Positions 46,266 through 49,346 of a stretch of DNA of 49,346 nucleotides are shown in pieces. The first letter of the stretch is position 1. Each line of letters opens with the position of its first letter. The translations under genes were made by a program, and so were the position numbers. This DNA comes from Desulfobacterales bacterium (GTDB lineage: Bacteria > Desulfobacterota > Desulfobacteria > Desulfobacterales > SURF-7), in the NCBI GenBank assembly GCA_018693105.1, contig JABHLN010000015.1, positions 1-49,346 of the forward strand, written 5' to 3'. Under the pieces are notes generated by a model that saw only the letters and a list, made by a program, of their open reading frames with translations, was not told where the DNA came from and did no database searches.

Positions 46266-46393
46266 TTGATAAACTCGCAAAAAGTTTAACCGATGGCTAA
46301 GTAAAAATCTTCATATACAAGGCATACAGAGTATGTCGAACTTCTGAACAACCGCTATAGCGCAGTAGATGGAGCTTTTTACAACGCCATCAT
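46266..46393 (+). repeat. Intergenic inverted-repeat element, family B copy 2
   Basis: 128 bp between the two pilT-family genes. It begins TTGATAAACTCGCAAAAAG and ends CTTTTTACAACGCCATCA. Internal blocks are GATGGCTAAGTAAAAATC, TTCATATACAAGGCATA and CGCTATAGCG. It stops one or two bases from the upstream pilT stop codon. Confidence 0.8.
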
Positions 46394-46394
46394 C

Positions 46395-47477
46395 TTATGC
46401 CTCTGTAAAATCTGTAGGCGGTGCCTTAAGAAATGCCCTGAATTTTGCCTTCTCATTCGACTTGGCATATGCTTCTTCAGCACTTATCCACCCTTTGTTG
46501 AAAAGTTCCATAATGGCATCATCAAGGAGTTGCATCCCGTATTTTTTACCTGTCTGTATCATTGAGGGTATCTGATAGCTTTTACCTTCTCTTATAAGGT
46601 TTCTAACTGCAGAGTTTGCAATCAGAATCTCAAGCGCTGGTGCACGGCCTTTTTTGTCAATTCTTTTAAACAGAACCTGCGCAATAACAGCTCTGAGTCC
46701 ATCGGAAAGAGTAGATCGTATCTGGGATTGTTCGCTTGCGGGGAAAACTTCTATAACCCTGTCAACAGTTTTTGCTGCGCTCGATGTATGCAGAGTACCA
46801 AAAACCAGATGACCGGTAGATGCCGCTTCAATAGCAAGAGAAATTGTTTCAAGGTCCCTCATCTCACCAACAAGAATAATATCAGGATCCTCACGAAGTG
46901 CACCTTTCAGTGCTGCAGTAAAAGACTTTGTGTGAAGCCCGACTTCACGATGGTTAACAATACAGGCCTGACTCACATGAACAAATTCAACAGGATCCTC
47001 AACAGTAATAATATGATCTTTTCTTGTGCGGTTTGCCTGATCAATAATTGCAGCCAGTGTTGTTGACTTTCCGCTACCGGTAGGACCGGTTACAAGCACC
47101 AGACCTCTGGGCAGTGTTGCCAGTTTTGAAATTACCTGTGGAAGTCCCAGTTGTTCAGCTGTCAAAATAGTACTTGGAATTTCCCTGAACACAGCTGCCA
47201 CACCGTATTTCTGCATAAAATAGTTTGCACGGTACCTTGCAAGCCCCGGTATCTCATACCCGAAATCAGAATCACCTGTTTCTTCGAACTCCTTTACTTT
47301 ATGCTCTGGAGTAATTTCATACAGCATGGCTTTCAGATCATCATTTTCAAGCACTTTATACTTGATCCTTTCCATTTCACCCCTGATTCTTAACGCAGGC
47401 GGCTGGCCGGAAACAAGATGAAGGTCAGAGGCACCTTGTTCATGCATCAATTTAAAAAAAGCATCAATTTTTGCCAT
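46395..47477 (-). CDS. pilT: Type IV pilus retraction ATPase PilT
   Basis: 360 residues, close to canonical PilT. The N-terminal ASDLHLVSGQPPALRIRGEM is typical. Walker A is VTGPTGSGKSTTLAAIIDQA, the Asp box is ITVEDPVEFVH, Walker B is DIILVGEMRDLETI, and the His box is GHLVFGTLHT. The C terminus keeps the AIRNLIRE-like helix (AVRNLIREGKSYQIPSMIQT). It drives twitching motility. A second family member follows on the same strand. Confidence 0.93.
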   Translation of the reverse strand: MAKIDAFFKLMHEQGASDLHLVSGQPPALRIRGEMERIKYKVLENDDLKAMLYEITPEHKVKEFEETGDSDFGYEIPGLARYRANYFMQKYGVAAVFREIPSTILTAEQLGLPQVISKLATLPRGLVLVTGPTGSGKSTTLAAIIDQANRTRKDHIITVEDPVEFVHVSQACIVNHREVGLHTKSFTAALKGALREDPDIILVGEMRDLETISLAIEAASTGHLVFGTLHTSSAAKTVDRVIEVFPASEQSQIRSTLSDGLRAVIAQVLFKRIDKKGRAPALEILIANSAVRNLIREGKSYQIPSMIQTGKKYGMQLLDDAIMELFNKGWISAEEAYAKSNEKAKFRAFLKAPPTDFTEA

Positions 47478-47632
47478 ATGTTACTCCTATTTTTTTAATA
47501 ATAAAAAACGATGAAATTGTATTACATTGAGTTGACTGGAAACCGGTGAAGCATTAGAAACTAAAACTTTTTATTTCTAATCTTTATCATTCCCTTTTTA
47601 CGATAATTATTCAGATTGAACAATCAATTTTT

Positions 47633-48130
47633 TTAAATTTTTAAATATTTTACCTTTGAATCTTCTTCACATGATTTTATTACACTTTCTTCATCCAAAT
47701 CAAGGAGCTTTGAATGTGTTTCAAGTATCGCGCGAATCCCCATATTAAGCTTTATGCGCTGACGTTTAAGTTCCATAATTTCATCCTGGAGTTCAGCCAG
47801 CTTTGTATGGGCATTGATTAAGATTTTTTCAGCTTTAACCTCAGCTTCAGCATTAATCATCTCAGCAGATTTTCGTGCATTATTTTTCATTTCCTCTATC
47901 ACTTTCTGGGAATTGAGCATAACACGCTTAAAATTTTCTTCTCGGCTTTTATAACCTTTGTTTTCTTTCTCAAGTATGCTTATTTCTTTCTCAAGTATGT
48001 CTTGTTCACCACGCAATACTCCAAACTCATCAGCAATTTTTTCAAGAAATTCATCAACTTCACTGATATCAAACCCTCTAAACCTTGTTGTAAAACGTTT
48101 TTGTTGAATATCAAGAGATGTTATTTTCAT
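47633..48130 (-). CDS. DivIVA domain protein
   Basis: 165 residues from the ATG at 48130 (AGGAAA upstream); a longer start is less likely. The N terminus MKITSLDIQQKRFTTRFRGF then DISEVDEFLEKIADE is the DivIVA signature that binds curved membrane. The rest is coiled coil. DivIVA-like proteins mark poles or division sites. It is encoded right after yggT, an arrangement shared with many cell-division clusters. Confidence 0.88.
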   Translation of the reverse strand: MKITSLDIQQKRFTTRFRGFDISEVDEFLEKIADEFGVLRGEQDILEKEISILEKENKGYKSREENFKRVMLNSQKVIEEMKNNARKSAEMINAEAEVKAEKILINAHTKLAELQDEIMELKRQRIKLNMGIRAILETHSKLLDLDEESVIKSCEEDSKVKYLKI

Positions 48131-48154
48131 TGTTTTCCTGCCTTTCAAAATATT

Positions 48155-48454
48155 TTACACAAGCCTTTGAGCCAATGTGCTTAGACTCCCGACAATAAAA
48201 ATTTGCAAAAATTTAATCCCCAAAACTACAATGATTGGCGCAAAATCAATACCGCTTAATGTAACAGGGAGTTTTGAACGAATCTGGTAAAGAACAGGCT
48301 CCGTAGCATCATGAATAAATCGTACTATTGGATTATAAGGATCAGGACTTACCCAGGATAAGATTGCCCTGGCAATAATTATCCAGAAATAAAACTCAAG
48401 AACATAATTTAAAAGAACTGCAACAGCAGTTATAAAATGGCTGATAACAAACAT
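48155..48454 (-). CDS. YggT family membrane protein
   Basis: 99 residues with two pairs of hydrophobic helices. The family core is IIIARAILSWVSPDPYNPIV then RFIHDATEPVL. YggT (CcmX/YlmG-like) is found with divIVA and is linked to division or membrane organisation. It is 24 bp upstream of the DivIVA gene and probably co-transcribed. Confidence 0.9.
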   Translation of the reverse strand: MFVISHFITAVAVLLNYVLEFYFWIIIARAILSWVSPDPYNPIVRFIHDATEPVLYQIRSKLPVTLSGIDFAPIIVVLGIKFLQIFIVGSLSTLAQRLV

Positions 48455-48849
48455 ATTTAAAAAGCCTTGCTATATATCATACTTGATAGATCGTAAAATT
48501 GAACTTGATGAGTCAGTAAAAAATATTATCTTATTATAATACACTATCATAATTGAATATTTCCTATAAAATAAAGTACATCTTATGGATTAAGTCAAGA
48601 TTTTTTACTTAAAACGATTAATATCATACAGAAATCACGAAAGATTTTACATATAAAACCCAAAATACTATGTCCTTCTGAAAATCAACGAATTGTATTT
48701 CATCATTTTTTTTGATACTTAAAAATATTAGTACTTCTGTATGAACTATTTATTTGCTTATTATATGAAAAATAAAAATAAAGAATAATCAGAAAAAAAG
48801 TTAAAATGAACAAATGATAAATTTTTGCATTAAGAGTCGATAATTTTTT
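48455..48849. other. Very AT-rich intergenic region leading to a compositional break
   Basis: No gene is supported. A short GATGAGTCAGTAAAAAAT near 48508 may be a family A/B remnant, so host sequence probably extends at least that far. Beyond about 48700 the composition shifts to extreme AT richness that continues to the window end. Confidence 0.4.
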
Positions 48850-49155
48850 TTGTTTAAACATATCGTAAAATATAAACATATAAAAAAAATAGACATATGT
48901 CAAGAAAATGAAATAAAAATTAAAAAATTAATTCTAGTTGCTCCAGCAATAGTACATAATGAAGAATATTCCTATTTAGAGAAAATGTTAAAATTTAAAA
49001 TTAATAAAAATATTAAAAATAATAATCAAAAAGTTAAAATCCCAGTTTGTTGTGATGATGAGTATGGACTAGATTTTTCAAGGTTAATTGAAAAATTGAA
49101 TATAGATAAAGATAAAATATTAGAACTATATTTCAAAAAAGTGGTGGAAGTCTAG
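48850..49155 (+). pseudogene. AT-rich fragment with KipI/PxpB-like motif (probable foreign or chimeric DNA)
   Basis: The frame (first codon TTG, no ribosome site) encodes a segment KVKIPVCCDDEYGLDFSRLI near its end that resembles the conserved IPVCYGGEFGPDL motif of KipI/PxpB (5-oxoprolinase or allophanate hydrolase subunit 1). The catalytic downstream part is missing, because the DNA changes to a YebC-like sequence in another frame at about 49116-49140. Codon use is extremely AT-biased, unlike all genes before 48.5 kb. Confidence 0.35.
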
Positions 49156-49346
49156 GAACTCAAGGCTCAGCATCACATAATTTTAATCAATTAGGTATAA
49201 TTAAAATTGATAAAAATGAAATCTCTGACGAAAATATTTTTGAACTTGCGATTGACTCGGGAGCTGATGAATGTATTTCTCATAATGAATTTCATGAAAT
49301 TCAATGTTCAATGAGCGATATTTATAATGTAAAGAAAAAGTTAGAA
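49116..49346 (+). pseudogene. YebC/PmpR-like fragment (no start, runs off the window)
   Basis: From 49116 one frame reads NIRTIFQKSGGSLGTQGSAS then HNFNQLGIIKI, followed by ISDENIFELAIDSGADECIS and a tail MSDIYNVKKKLE. This matches the middle domain of YebC-family translation or transcription factors, including the conserved GG(N/S)LG...GS and ELAI(D/E)(S/A)GA blocks. An in-frame stop lies just upstream (49113-49115), so the N-terminal half is absent. It continues past the window end. Confidence 0.7.

Noticed and set aside
48703-48903. Minus-strand frame encoding a hydrophobic 66-residue protein
   Set aside because: Its composition is what random AT-rich DNA gives, and it has no ribosome site.

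Overview
The window looks like chromosomal DNA of a Gram-negative anaerobe of the Desulfobacterota (former Deltaproteobacteria), most likely near the Desulfobacterales. This placement is an inference from gene content: a DUF1302/DUF1329 envelope pair, two acyl-CoA synthetases, a stand-alone FabH, a NuoEFG-like flavin/iron-sulfur module, a stand-alone FMN-type glutamate synthase, two PilT ATPases, and a dnaG-rpoD-tRNA-nif3-zinc ribbon-rnpB block. The DNA is AT-rich and many gaps hold short palindromic repeats.

Layout. 1-5.2 kb (minus): partial DUF1302 gene, DUF1329 gene with a 25-bp palindrome at its promoter, about 970 bp of repeat-rich non-coding DNA, and a YtcJ-like amidohydrolase. 5.3-8.2 kb (plus): a GAF-ANTAR antiterminator, then a leader with two hexaloop hairpins overlapping a terminator, then an FMN glutamate synthase; this reads as a self-contained antitermination circuit. 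8.5-11.3 kb: acyl-CoA synthetase and, convergent, FabH. 11.4-15.8 kb: two tiny ORFs, a LuxR-type regulator, and divergently a NuoE-NuoF-NuoG-like operon, with a 32-bp operator-like direct repeat between them. 15.9-19.3 kb (minus): LolA-like protein and two FtsX-type permeases without an ATPase gene. 19.4-28.4 kb (minus): ispD, an HPr-domain fusion, RNase P RNA, zinc-ribbon protein, Nif3, a CAU tRNA, rpoD with a long lysine repeat, dnaG. 29.2-31.5 kb (minus): lipoprotein, hisB, parA-like ATPase. 31.9-33.5 kb (plus): second acyl-CoA synthetase. 33.6-36.2 kb (minus): dnaK and grpE. 36.9-37.2 kb (minus): a large SRP RNA. 37.5-42.9 kb (plus): tilS, ftsH, folP, coaX. 43-48.5 kb (minus): metallo-beta-lactamase protein, small proteins, two pilT-family genes, DivIVA-like protein, YggT.

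The last ~500 bp (about 48.85-49.35 kb) differ: extremely AT-rich, with a KipI/PxpB-like fragment running out of frame into a YebC-like fragment. This resembles streamlined marine alphaproteobacterial DNA and is probably a chimeric contig end.

The most interesting items are the ANTAR attenuator before the glutamate synthase (6.28-6.42 kb), a superfamily of mosaic inverted-repeat elements, the hexapeptide-repeat N terminus of the primary sigma factor, the HPr fusion, and the operator repeat of the LuxR/NuoEFG locus. No CRISPR array, prophage or complete insertion sequence was seen.
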